9,840 nucleotides of DNA, taken from NCBI GenBank assembly GCA_017430945.1, contig JAFRMB010000072.1:1-9840 (forward strand), in the 5' to 3' direction. The stretch comes from Clostridia bacterium. Its GTDB lineage: Bacteria; Bacillota_A; Clostridia; Christensenellales; Aristaeellaceae. Of the stretch, positions 1 to 6,342 are shown in pieces. Every line of letters begins with the position of its first letter. Positions within the stretch are counted from its first letter, which is position 1. The notes beneath the pieces were generated by a model. It saw nothing but the letters and a program-made list of their open reading frames with translations, ran no database searches and was not told the DNA's origin. Position numbers and translations under genes: made by a program.

Positions 1-1
1 C

Positions 2-658
2 GCGCGCGACCGGCTGGGCCGGGCCACCGCGGCGTTCGCGCTGCTGGGGCGCGAGTCGCTCACGGATCGCGACCGGCCGGACATGTCGCAGCTTTACCTG
101 ACGGGCATGCACAACGCGCCCTACGACTTCATACGCGACCGCTGGGTCTACAACCGCTGCCACCTGATCGGGCACCAGTTCGGCGGCGCCTCGGCGCTCG
201 ACAACCTGATCACCGGCACCCACGCGCTGAACCACACCTACATGCTGCCCTGGGAGAACAGGGTGGCCGACTACATCCGAAAGACCGGCAGGCACGTGAT
301 GTACCGCGTGACGCCGGAGTACGACGGAGACGAGCTGGTGTGCCGCGCCGTGCGCATCGACGCGCTGTCCTGCGACTGGCGGGGGACGCTGTGCTTCAGC
401 GTGCGCTGCCCGAACGTGCAGCCCGGCGTGGCCATCGACTACGCCACCGGCCACACCACACTGGCGGACGACTGGGCGCAGGGCGGCACGGACGCGGCGC
501 CGCGCACGTATGTGATCAACCGCAAAAACGGCCGGTTCCACCTGCCCGCGTGCGAGGACGCCGCCGCGATCTCGCGCCGCAACCGGCTCGAGCGCTTCTG
601 TGCGCGCGGCGAGCTGCTGGGGGAGGGGCGTGCGCCCTGCGGCAAATGCCGGCCCTAG
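2..658 (+). CDS. DNA/RNA non-specific endonuclease, 5'-truncated by window edge
   Basis: Predicted secreted or surface metal-dependent nuclease of the DNA/RNA non-specific endonuclease (EndA-like, beta-beta-alpha metal) family. The frame is open from base 2, and residues encoded before the first ATG (83), including a DRLGRATAAFALLG stretch, match the family's usual region upstream of the active site. The true start is therefore outside the window and ATG 83 is internal. The active-site segment reads YNRCHLIGHQFGG (codons from about 149); the His encoded at 161-163 is the probable general base, in the place of the classical DRGH His. Downstream, NLITGTHALN and MLPWENRVADYI supply the usual Asn and Glu of the metal/phosphate site, followed by HVMYRVTP. 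The C-terminal 50 residues hold His and four Cys (FHLPAC, RFC, PCGKC), resembling the small Cys-rich domain often appended to these nucleases. It ends at TAG 656-658. It is separated from the pilus genes by its own spacing and a new promoter, so it is probably not part of that operon. Confidence 0.85.
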   Translation, partial: ARDRLGRATAAFALLGRESLTDRDRPDMSQLYLTGMHNAPYDFIRDRWVYNRCHLIGHQFGGASALDNLITGTHALNHTYMLPWENRVADYIRKTGRHVMYRVTPEYDGDELVCRAVRIDALSCDWRGTLCFSVRCPNVQPGVAIDYATGHTTLADDWAQGGTDAAPRTYVINRKNGRFHLPACEDAAAISRRNRLERFCARGELLGEGRAPCGKCRP

Positions 659-694
659 CAGATCCGGCAGGATGCAAAAAAACTTTCCGCATGT

Positions 695-721
695 AACCGA
701 GGATGTAACGGATCCTCGGTT
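695..721. terminator. 10-bp inverted repeat after the nuclease gene; possible terminator or operator
   Basis: The arms AACCGAGGAT (695-704) and ATCCTCGGTT (712-721) are perfectly complementary around a 7-nt loop. It starts 37 nt after the nuclease stop, where a terminator would be expected, but on the + strand it is followed by ATAATAATGG and not by a U-run. On the - strand a T7 tract lies about 12 nt beyond the stem, too far for a canonical terminator. Two ATGTAAC direct repeats (691-697, 703-709) overlap the left arm, and a TATAAT (721-726) abuts the right arm without a recognisable -35, so a protein-binding role is also possible. The rest of 722-818 holds only an A/T-rich stretch (763-785) and no gene that I can support. 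Confidence 0.4.
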
Positions 722-818
722 ATAATAATGGCGTAGACCGGGGGAAGCCGTGGCGGGGATGCGAAAAAAGTCTTATTATTTTCGGATCCAAACTGTGGCC
801 GCAACGTCCTTTCATGCA

Positions 819-847
819 TTGACACCTCTGCCGCTGGGGTGTATAAT
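819..847 (+). promoter_or_regulatory. Perfect-consensus sigma-A promoter for the pilus operon
   Basis: TTGACA at 819-824 and TATAAT at 842-847 are separated by exactly 17 bp, a full match to the vegetative sigma-A consensus. Transcription would begin near 853-855, giving a leader of about 115 nt before the first sortase start codon at 969. No equally good promoter is seen between the genes to 8972, so this is the likely driver of the six-gene cluster. Such a strong core promoter suggests that control comes from a repressor or from the leader, not from weak polymerase recognition. Confidence 0.85.
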
Positions 848-853
848 ATTATC

Positions 854-968
854 AGTATACATTGGGACAGGCAGGCACACATCACTTGGAAAAAACGTTT
901 TAGCTGTGCCGCAAATGTTCCCGTAGCCATCGGCAGGCCCTCTGACTGACCGGCGGAAAGGCGCGACG
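854..968 (+). promoter_or_regulatory. Long 5' leader with two mutually exclusive hairpins
   Basis: The transcript leader can form hairpin 1 by pairing GGCACA (874-879) with TGTGCC (905-910), or hairpin 2 by pairing TGCCG (907-911) with CGGCA (931-935). The two share bases 907-910 and cannot coexist. The motif GGCAGGC occurs at 870-876 and again at 932-938, so two donors compete for one acceptor. An AAAACGTTTT palindrome (892-901) lies in the loop of hairpin 1. The Shine-Dalgarno GGAAAGG (955-961) sits about 20 nt beyond hairpin 2. This could be an attenuator or ligand-sensing RNA, but I cannot match it to a known riboswitch class, and no U-run terminator is present. Confidence 0.3.
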
Positions 969-1805
969 ATGAGAAAACACCTCTCGACCATCATACTGGT
1001 GCTCATACTGCTGCTGGGCGTGGCGATCCTGCTGTACCCGACGCTGAGCGATTACTATAACTCCTTCCACCAGTCCCGCGCGATCGCGAGCTACATCGAA
1101 CAGATCGAAAACGTGGATCCGGTGGACTACACCAGGGAATGGGAGCGCGCGCAGGCCTACAACGAAGCGCTGAAGATCAAGCAGAACCGCTTCGTCCTCT
1201 CGGAGGAGGAGTACGCCGAATACGAAAGTCTGCTGAACCTGACCGGCAGCGGCATCATGGGCTACATCGAAGTGCCGAAGATCGGCTGCACGCTGCCCAT
1301 CTATCACGGCACGGACGAGGCGGTGCTGCAGATCGCCATCGGCCACATCGAAGGCACGTCCCTGCCGACCGGCGGGGTGGGCAACCACACCGTGCTCTCG
1401 GGCCACCGCGGCCTGCCCTCCGCCCGCCTGTTCACCGACCTGGACAAGATGGAGCTGCAGGACCTGTTCGTCATCCGCGTGCTGGACGAGATCATGACCT
1501 ACGAGGTCGACCAGATACTGATCGTGCTCCCCGAGGAGCTGGACGCGCTGGCGTTCGATCCGGAGCAGGACTACTGTACGCTCGTCACCTGCACGCCCTA
1601 CGGCATCAACTCCCACCGCCTGCTGGTGCGCGGACACCGCACCGAGAACCAGGAGATGGAGCGGATCATCAAGGTCGTGGCGGACGCGACGCAGATCGAC
1701 CAGCGCCTGATGGCGCCGGTGTTCGCGGTGCCAATGCTGCTGCTGCTGTTCATCATCATGATGATATCGACGGGGAGGAAGAATCGCAGGATCAAGCGCA
1801 GGTAG
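969..1805 (+). CDS. srtC: Class C sortase (pilus polymerase type), first copy
   Basis: A 278-residue membrane-anchored cysteine transpeptidase that joins pilin subunits through their sorting signals on the outer face of the membrane. It has an N-terminal membrane segment (about 7-23), a helical/lid region (about 35-90), the sortase beta-barrel (about 95-225) and a second C-terminal membrane segment (about 250-267) with a basic tail, an arrangement typical of class C. The catalytic triad is visible: His146 in SGHRGLPSARLFTDL, Cys208 in TLVTCTPYG and Arg217 in HRLLVRG. The lid position reads NRF (73-75) in place of the usual DP-aromatic, so the Asp that normally plugs the active site is missing. 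An extra Cys203 lies five residues before the catalytic Cys. The start ATG has GGAAAGG (955-961) 7 nt upstream. It is first in the operon, and its core is about 66% identical (85/128, counted by hand) to the second class C sortase, indicating duplication. Confidence 0.95.
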   Translation: MRKHLSTIILVLILLLGVAILLYPTLSDYYNSFHQSRAIASYIEQIENVDPVDYTREWERAQAYNEALKIKQNRFVLSEEEYAEYESLLNLTGSGIMGYIEVPKIGCTLPIYHGTDEAVLQIAIGHIEGTSLPTGGVGNHTVLSGHRGLPSARLFTDLDKMELQDLFVIRVLDEIMTYEVDQILIVLPEELDALAFDPEQDYCTLVTCTPYGINSHRLLVRGHRTENQEMERIIKVVADATQIDQRLMAPVFAVPMLLLLFIIMMISTGRKNRRIKRR

Positions 1806-1830
1806 CCCTGCGCGGGAACCCGGAGGTCTT

Positions 1831-2478
1831 ATGTCTGACAGGCAAAAGCGCGTTCGCAGCGCGCGCCGGGCATGGGCGCCCACCGCAGAGGCGGTGGAGC
1901 GTGAGATCCGCCGCGGCAAGCGCCGGCGCTACCGGAAACACCGAAGGCGGGTGCTGCTGGTCGTGCTGCTGCTATCGCTGGCCGCCGGATGGGCGCTCTA
2001 CACGCAGGCGCTGGTGTTCTACACCGTGCACGGCACGGGCATGAGCCCCACCGTCGAAAGCGGCGACGTGGTGGTCTGCATCCGCCAGAGCCTGCTGGAC
2101 CGGCTGACGGGCCTCATACCGGAGCGGCAGCGCAGCGTCGGCCGGGGGGATCTCGTGATCGTCGACTACCGGGCCCAGGACGGCAGCGGCGCCCGCGCCA
2201 CGCTCATGAAGCGCGCGGCCGGCATCGAGGGCGACGCGGTCGATATCGTCGACGGCATACTGACGGTCAACGGCGACCCGGTGTGCGTGGCGCGCGACGG
2301 CGGCGACAGGGTCTATCCCATCGACGTGCCCGCGGGCGAGATGTTCCTGATCGGTGACCACACCGCCGTGGCGGTGGACAGCCGCCGCCGCGCCTTCGGC
2401 ACCGTGCCCAAGAGCGCCGTCGTCGCCCGTCCCGTGGCGGTCGTATGGCCGGCCTACGCGGTGGGCCGCATCGAATAG
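1831..2478 (+). CDS. Signal peptidase I-like protein (S26 family), SipA-like, catalytic Ser replaced by Gly
   Basis: A 215-residue protein with a very basic N-terminus, one membrane segment (about 41-56) and an extracellular S26 signal-peptidase fold. Box B reads VHGTGMSPT (66-74) where the family has G-x-S-M-x-P-T: the nucleophile position is Gly70, with Ser72 shifted two residues on. The catalytic Lys is kept (Lys127 in LMKRAAGIEGD), as are GDHTAVAVDSR (175-185) and the following FGTVPKSAVV. In streptococcal pilus islands a SipA protein of this family, also lacking the catalytic residues, acts as an assembly chaperone; the same role is inferred here. An automated annotation would call it signal peptidase I (lepB). 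GGAGG at 1822-1826 sits 4 nt before the ATG. It lies 25 nt after the first sortase gene and 2 nt before the second, supporting a single assembly unit. Confidence 0.88.
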   Translation: MSDRQKRVRSARRAWAPTAEAVEREIRRGKRRRYRKHRRRVLLVVLLLSLAAGWALYTQALVFYTVHGTGMSPTVESGDVVVCIRQSLLDRLTGLIPERQRSVGRGDLVIVDYRAQDGSGARATLMKRAAGIEGDAVDIVDGILTVNGDPVCVARDGGDRVYPIDVPAGEMFLIGDHTAVAVDSRRRAFGTVPKSAVVARPVAVVWPAYAVGRIE

Positions 2479-2480
2479 CT

Positions 2481-3314
2481 ATGTCAAAGATCATCAACAT
2501 CCTGCTGGCCGTCGTGGCGCTCTCCGGCATCGCGATGCTGCTGTACCCGACGGTGAGCGACCAGTACACGCAGTACCTGAACGCGCGGAGGATCTACTCC
2601 TACGTGCACACCACCGAGGCCATCGCCCCGGAGGACTACCGTCATATGCTGGCCGACGCGCGGGCCTACAACGCCCGCCTGGTCGACATCGAGATCCGCG
2701 ACGCGTTCTCCGGCGAGGCGTTCGAGTCTTCCGACGAATACATGAGTCTGCTGGACCCGGCCGGGGACGGCATCATGGGCGTCGTGGAGATCCCGAAGAT
2801 CGGCGTGCGCCTGCCCATCCACCACGGCACGGGGACCGATGTCCTGCGGCAGGGCGTCGGCCACATGGAGGGCACCAGCCTGCCGGTCGGCGGCGAGGGC
2901 ACGCACTGCGGCATGTCGGGCCACCGGGGCCTCCCGTCCGCGCGGTTGTTCACAGACCTGGACCAGCTGGTCGTGGGCGACCTGTTCTACATCATCGTGC
3001 TGGATGAATTGCTGGTCTATCAGGTGGACAGCATCATGGTGGTGCTGCCCCACGAACTGGATTACCTGGCGGTGCAGCCGGGCGAGGACCTCTGCACGCT
3101 GGTCACCTGCACGCCTTACGGCGTGAATACACACAGACTGCTGGTGCGCGGCCGCCGCGTGGCGCTGGAGAGCGTCTCCGGGCTGCTCATGCTGGACGAC
3201 AGCGTGGCGGACGTGGCAGACTGGAACAGCGTACTGATCTGCGCCGCGCCGGCGGCGCTGACGGGATTGCTGCTCATGCTGCTGATCCGGCCAAAGCGGC
3301 GTTTCATGAAGTGA
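2481..3314 (+). CDS. srtC: Class C sortase (pilus polymerase type), second copy
   Basis: A 277-residue paralogue of the first sortase: N-terminal membrane segment (about 5-22), lid region, sortase barrel (about 97-224) and C-terminal membrane segment (about 251-269) with a basic end. The triad is His148 (SGHRGLPSARLFTDL), Cys210 (TLVTCTPYG) and Arg219 (HRLLVRG). The lid reads DAF (74-76), keeping Asp and aromatic but losing the Pro of DP-aromatic. Cys205 again lies five residues before the catalytic Cys. I chose ATG 2481 over the in-frame ATG 2445 because it gives an N-terminus matching the paralogue and starts 2 nt after the SipA-like stop. Neither start has a clear Shine-Dalgarno, so translation is probably coupled to the upstream gene. 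Paired class C sortases in one locus often divide labour between subunits; with one pilin visible, the second substrate is unknown. Confidence 0.94.
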   Translation: MSKIINILLAVVALSGIAMLLYPTVSDQYTQYLNARRIYSYVHTTEAIAPEDYRHMLADARAYNARLVDIEIRDAFSGEAFESSDEYMSLLDPAGDGIMGVVEIPKIGVRLPIHHGTGTDVLRQGVGHMEGTSLPVGGEGTHCGMSGHRGLPSARLFTDLDQLVVGDLFYIIVLDELLVYQVDSIMVVLPHELDYLAVQPGEDLCTLVTCTPYGVNTHRLLVRGRRVALESVSGLLMLDDSVADVADWNSVLICAAPAALTGLLLMLLIRPKRRFMK

Positions 3315-3357
3315 CTCAAGGACCCAAGGACTGAACGACGATATCGGGGGTTATGGT

Positions 3358-6321
3358 ATGTCGAAAGCGTTGAGAAAAGTGATGGCGTGGGTGCTGTTCA
3401 CCTGCCTGATGATGAGCTGCGTCGCGGCTGCGGCGGAGGCGTATTCGCTCACGGTGAATATGGCCGAACCGGAAAAGTGGGCCGAGTGCTGCACTACCTA
3501 CGGCTCGGACTACGATCCCAACAAGACAGTCACATTCGGGCTGTACCGCATCGGCGAGCCGGACGGCACGACGGAGTCGGCGTGGAAGACCACGGCGGCG
3601 TTCGAGGCGCTCAATGACGTGCTCGATATGTCCGCGAGGCCGAGCGGCGATACATGGACGGCCGAACAGATCTCGGACTGGCAGGACAAAGCCGTGGAGA
3701 TCATCGGTTACGATCCCAATTTGACGCAGGAACTCAATATCGCTCCTGATTACGAGCTCGATCCGGTGGAATACGGTAACAGTGTGTCCATTGATATCGA
3801 CGTGCCCGGCATCTACATGGGCGTGGCCATCTCGAAGCCGGACCGCCTGGTTGTCAACCCCTTCACCGTCGCCGTGCCCTCGCTGAATGAAAAGACTCAG
3901 GAAGCGCAGCGGAACGTCACGGTGAATATGAGTAAGACGGATTACATCATCCCCGAAGCCACCGCTATCGCCGGCAGAAAGATTTGGTTGGATGAAAACG
4001 ACTTCGACGGGATACAGCCGGAGGAGATTACTGTTAGGCTGACGCGCAAGGTCAACAACGGCGATTTCGAGAACACTGACTTAGTAGTGACGGCCAAAAA
4101 GGAAGAAGGCTGGGAATACAGTTTCAATGATCTGCCGGTCGAAGGTTCAGAACGGGTGGATGGAAAATTTGACCAGTACATGTATTCCGTCGTAGAGGAT
4201 CCAACAATAGACGATTATGTGAGCACGATGGACATCCCTATGGGGGACGACAAGAAAAGCTTCAACATTGTCAATACACATGAACCCGTGTTTGGTGCGC
4301 TGAGGCTCAGAAAGGCTGGTAAGGTCGTTGGCTTTGCCGATTTGACCGCAGTGGAAAAGGACTACATCAGGAATTACATCAAGAACCTGACATTCGTTTT
4401 CACCGTCACTGGTCCAATCAACGTAAAATGGGCCGATGAGAGCGAAGATGGCGAAGGGATAACGCGGCACCCGAAGATCGGTGGCGATATCGATGATGAA
4501 CCAACTGGAAGCGATACCCAGGGAGAAAACGCGCAATACAACTATTATGACCATGTGACCAAGCGTCTTAAGGCGGAGATCAAGGATGATGGCACATTCA
4601 CCAGCCTAAAGGATGATATAGACTATCTGTTCAGCGACAAGCTGATGCCCGGCAAATACGTCATAACAGAAGAGATCATAGGCGATCACGAGGGCATGTC
4701 GTGGGAAAAAGAAACAGAAGACGAAGGTGAAGTCACTGTCCTTCCGAATACTGAAAAGGAGTTTTCCCTCGCCACGCTGAACAACCCCCAGCGGCTTGGT
4801 TGCCTGAAGATCACGAAGACGCTCAAAGGCGACGGTGTTGTGGATGTCGATGCGGCGGGCGGCGAGTTCACGTTCATCGTGAAGAGAAAGGACAAAGACG
4901 GCACGACCACTGAATTCCGCAGGGTCAAATTGAAGGTCAAAAATGACAATAAACCAGTGGAAGTGACCCTCGAGAACCTACTGCCCGGCACCTACGTCAT
5001 CTCCGAGGATACGTCGAACATGTCGGGTGCGACGCTGACGAATCCGTCGAGCAATGAATTTGAAGTCAAAGTCAAAGCCGGAAAAGACGGCGAAACTCCG
5101 ACTGTCGAAACCGCCGCTTTCGAGAACAAGAAGGACGTCGGCGGCCTGAAGATCACCAAGAGCGTGACCTCCAACGGTTCGGCGTCCGCGGCCGACGGCA
5201 CGTATGAGTTTACGGTCACCGGGCCGAACAACTACAAGAAGACCGTCAAGATCACCATCAAGAACGGCAAGTCCGACACCTATCTTCTGAACGACCTGGT
5301 CCCCGGCGAGTATACCATCAAGGAGGACAAGTCGAAGCTTGGCGAGCGGGTCACCCTGAAGACGCCGTCGGACAACGTGCGCAAGTGCACCGTCAAGGCG
5401 GGCGTGGTAGCCGACGCGAGCAATGCGCCTGAGGCAGCGTTCCTCAACGAATATCGCACGCCCCCGCCAGGAGGCGGCGGCGGCAACCCGACTCCGACCC
5501 CGAGCCCGACGCCCACGCCCACGCCGACCCCGACCCCGGCCGTCAACATGAACGGCCAGAAGCGGTGGGACGACGAGAGCGACGTGCACAAGGTCCGTCC
5601 GTCCACCATCACCATCCGCCTGTATGCGGACGGCGTGGAGAAGGACAGCATCACCGTGTCCGGCTCGGGCAACACCTGGAACTACGACTTCGGCACGCTG
5701 CCCGCGGTGGACGAGTACGGCAACAACATCAACTACACCGTGCTGGAGGATGATGTCAGCGGCTACACCACCACCTACGACGGCCGGACGATCATCAACG
5801 ACCTGATCGAGCAGCCGCCCAAGGAGTACACCAACCTCACCGGCAACAAGACCTGGATCGACAACAACAACGAAAACGGCAACCGCCCGAACTACATCGT
5901 CGTGCGCCTGATGCGCGACGGCGTCGAGGTGGAGCGCCGCACCGTCACCGCCGCCAACGGCTGGCAGTTCTCCTTCAACGACATACCGAAGGACGACGGC
6001 TACGGCCACACCTACACCTACACGCTGCGGGAGGATCCCGTGCCGGGCTACTTCAGCCGCGTCAGCGGCACGCGCCTGATCAACACCGAACTGCCGCCCC
6101 CGCCCGACAGGGTCCCGACGCTGAACAACCCGTCCGAGGAGGACATGGAGGATCTGCTGGACCTGTTCGGCTACGACACGCCGTTGTTCGGCGAACTGCT
6201 GGGGACCGGTGACATCACGCCGCTATATCCCTTCATCTTCGGCGGCGTCGGCGGCCTGGCGCTGATCACGCTGGTCGTGCTGCTGGTCGTGGGCAAGAAG
6301 AAGCGGAAGAATGCCGCGTAA
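3358..6321 (+). CDS. Large multidomain pilin/adhesin with CnaB-type isopeptide domains and an LLGTG sorting signal
   Basis: A 987-residue surface protein and probable substrate of the neighbouring sortases. Signal peptide 1-28 (cleavage after AEA). Order of parts: N-terminal pilin-like domain (about 29-185); a junction VTVNMSKTD (187-195) where a pilin motif would lie, with Lys193 a possible acceptor; CnaB domain 1 (about 204-310: Lys208, Glu280, Asn306); three GxLxI-K domains of SpaA/prealbumin-like type (about 313-477, 481-591, 595-698); a PTP-rich hinge (701-728); CnaB 2 (Lys735, Glu797, Asn814); CnaB 3 (Lys831, Glu892, Asn909). Lys/Glu/Asn triads suggest internal isopeptide bonds. The C-terminus has LLGTGD (947-952), a membrane segment (about 957-978) and KKKRK. 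No LPXTG exists; LLGTG is the best candidate motif. GGGGG (3346-3350) lies 7 nt before the ATG. GC content drops in the middle of the gene (47-48% in lines 4321 and 4501 against 70% in line 5881), suggesting a mosaic or exchanged segment. It could be backbone or tip; the size and many domains leave this open. Confidence 0.92.
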   Translation: MSKALRKVMAWVLFTCLMMSCVAAAAEAYSLTVNMAEPEKWAECCTTYGSDYDPNKTVTFGLYRIGEPDGTTESAWKTTAAFEALNDVLDMSARPSGDTWTAEQISDWQDKAVEIIGYDPNLTQELNIAPDYELDPVEYGNSVSIDIDVPGIYMGVAISKPDRLVVNPFTVAVPSLNEKTQEAQRNVTVNMSKTDYIIPEATAIAGRKIWLDENDFDGIQPEEITVRLTRKVNNGDFENTDLVVTAKKEEGWEYSFNDLPVEGSERVDGKFDQYMYSVVEDPTIDDYVSTMDIPMGDDKKSFNIVNTHEPVFGALRLRKAGKVVGFADLTAVEKDYIRNYIKNLTFVFTVTGPINVKWADESEDGEGITRHPKIGGDIDDEPTGSDTQGENAQYNYYDHVTKRLKAEIKDDGTFTSLKDDIDYLFSDKLMPGKYVITEEIIGDHEGMSWEKETEDEGEVTVLPNTEKEFSLATLNNPQRLGCLKITKTLKGDGVVDVDAAGGEFTFIVKRKDKDGTTTEFRRVKLKVKNDNKPVEVTLENLLPGTYVISEDTSNMSGATLTNPSSNEFEVKVKAGKDGETPTVETAAFENKKDVGGLKITKSVTSNGSASAADGTYEFTVTGPNNYKKTVKITIKNGKSDTYLLNDLVPGEYTIKEDKSKLGERVTLKTPSDNVRKCTVKAGVVADASNAPEAAFLNEYRTPPPGGGGGNPTPTPSPTPTPTPTPTPAVNMNGQKRWDDESDVHKVRPSTITIRLYADGVEKDSITVSGSGNTWNYDFGTLPAVDEYGNNINYTVLEDDVSGYTTTYDGRTIINDLIEQPPKEYTNLTGNKTWIDNNNENGNRPNYIVVRLMRDGVEVERRTVTAANGWQFSFNDIPKDDGYGHTYTYTLREDPVPGYFSRVSGTRLINTELPPPPDRVPTLNNPSEEDMEDLLDLFGYDTPLFGELLGTGDITPLYPFIFGGVGGLALITLVVLLVVGKKKRKNAA
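5458..5541 (+). repeat. Pro/Thr dipeptide hinge in the pilin
   Basis: Codons 701-728 of the pilin encode PPPGGGGG followed by a run of alternating Thr-Pro and Ser-Pro. The DNA shows degenerate hexamer repeats (ACGCCC / ACCCCG). It divides the protein into an N-terminal 700-residue half and a C-terminal pair of CnaB domains, and probably acts as an extended spacer in the cell-wall or pilus shaft. The same kind of PTPSP run occurs in the class B sortase. Confidence 0.8.
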
Positions 6322-6342
6322 GCCCGGCGGCACCGAACACAG

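Noticed and set aside
83..85. ATG 83 as the true start of the nuclease
   Set aside because: The upstream in-frame codons from base 2 are open and carry family-like sequence, and no Shine-Dalgarno precedes the ATG.
721..726. TATAAT as an additional promoter
   Set aside because: The -35 position (698-703) reads CGAGGA and there is no TGn extension; a full-consensus promoter lies 100 bp downstream.
854..968. Cyclic-di-GMP type I riboswitch in the operon leader
   Set aside because: CGCAAA and GTAGCC fragments look similar, but the GAAA-capped first hairpin and the second hairpin between these motifs are missing.
900..1919. Long open frame on the - strand (339 codons) opposite the first sortase
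   Set aside because: It is the antisense of a gene with clear catalytic motifs; its peptide is rich in Arg, His, Asp and Val as expected from GC-rich antisense, with no Shine-Dalgarno and no recognisable domain.
3487..3492. CysCys (residues 44-45) of the pilin as a thioester adhesin domain
   Set aside because: No Gln partner motif or thioester-domain pattern can be recognised around it.
4978..6009. Antisense open frame of 343 codons opposite the pilin
   Set aside because: Low-complexity Val/Arg/Gly/Asp product mirroring the pilin codons; no start signals or domains.
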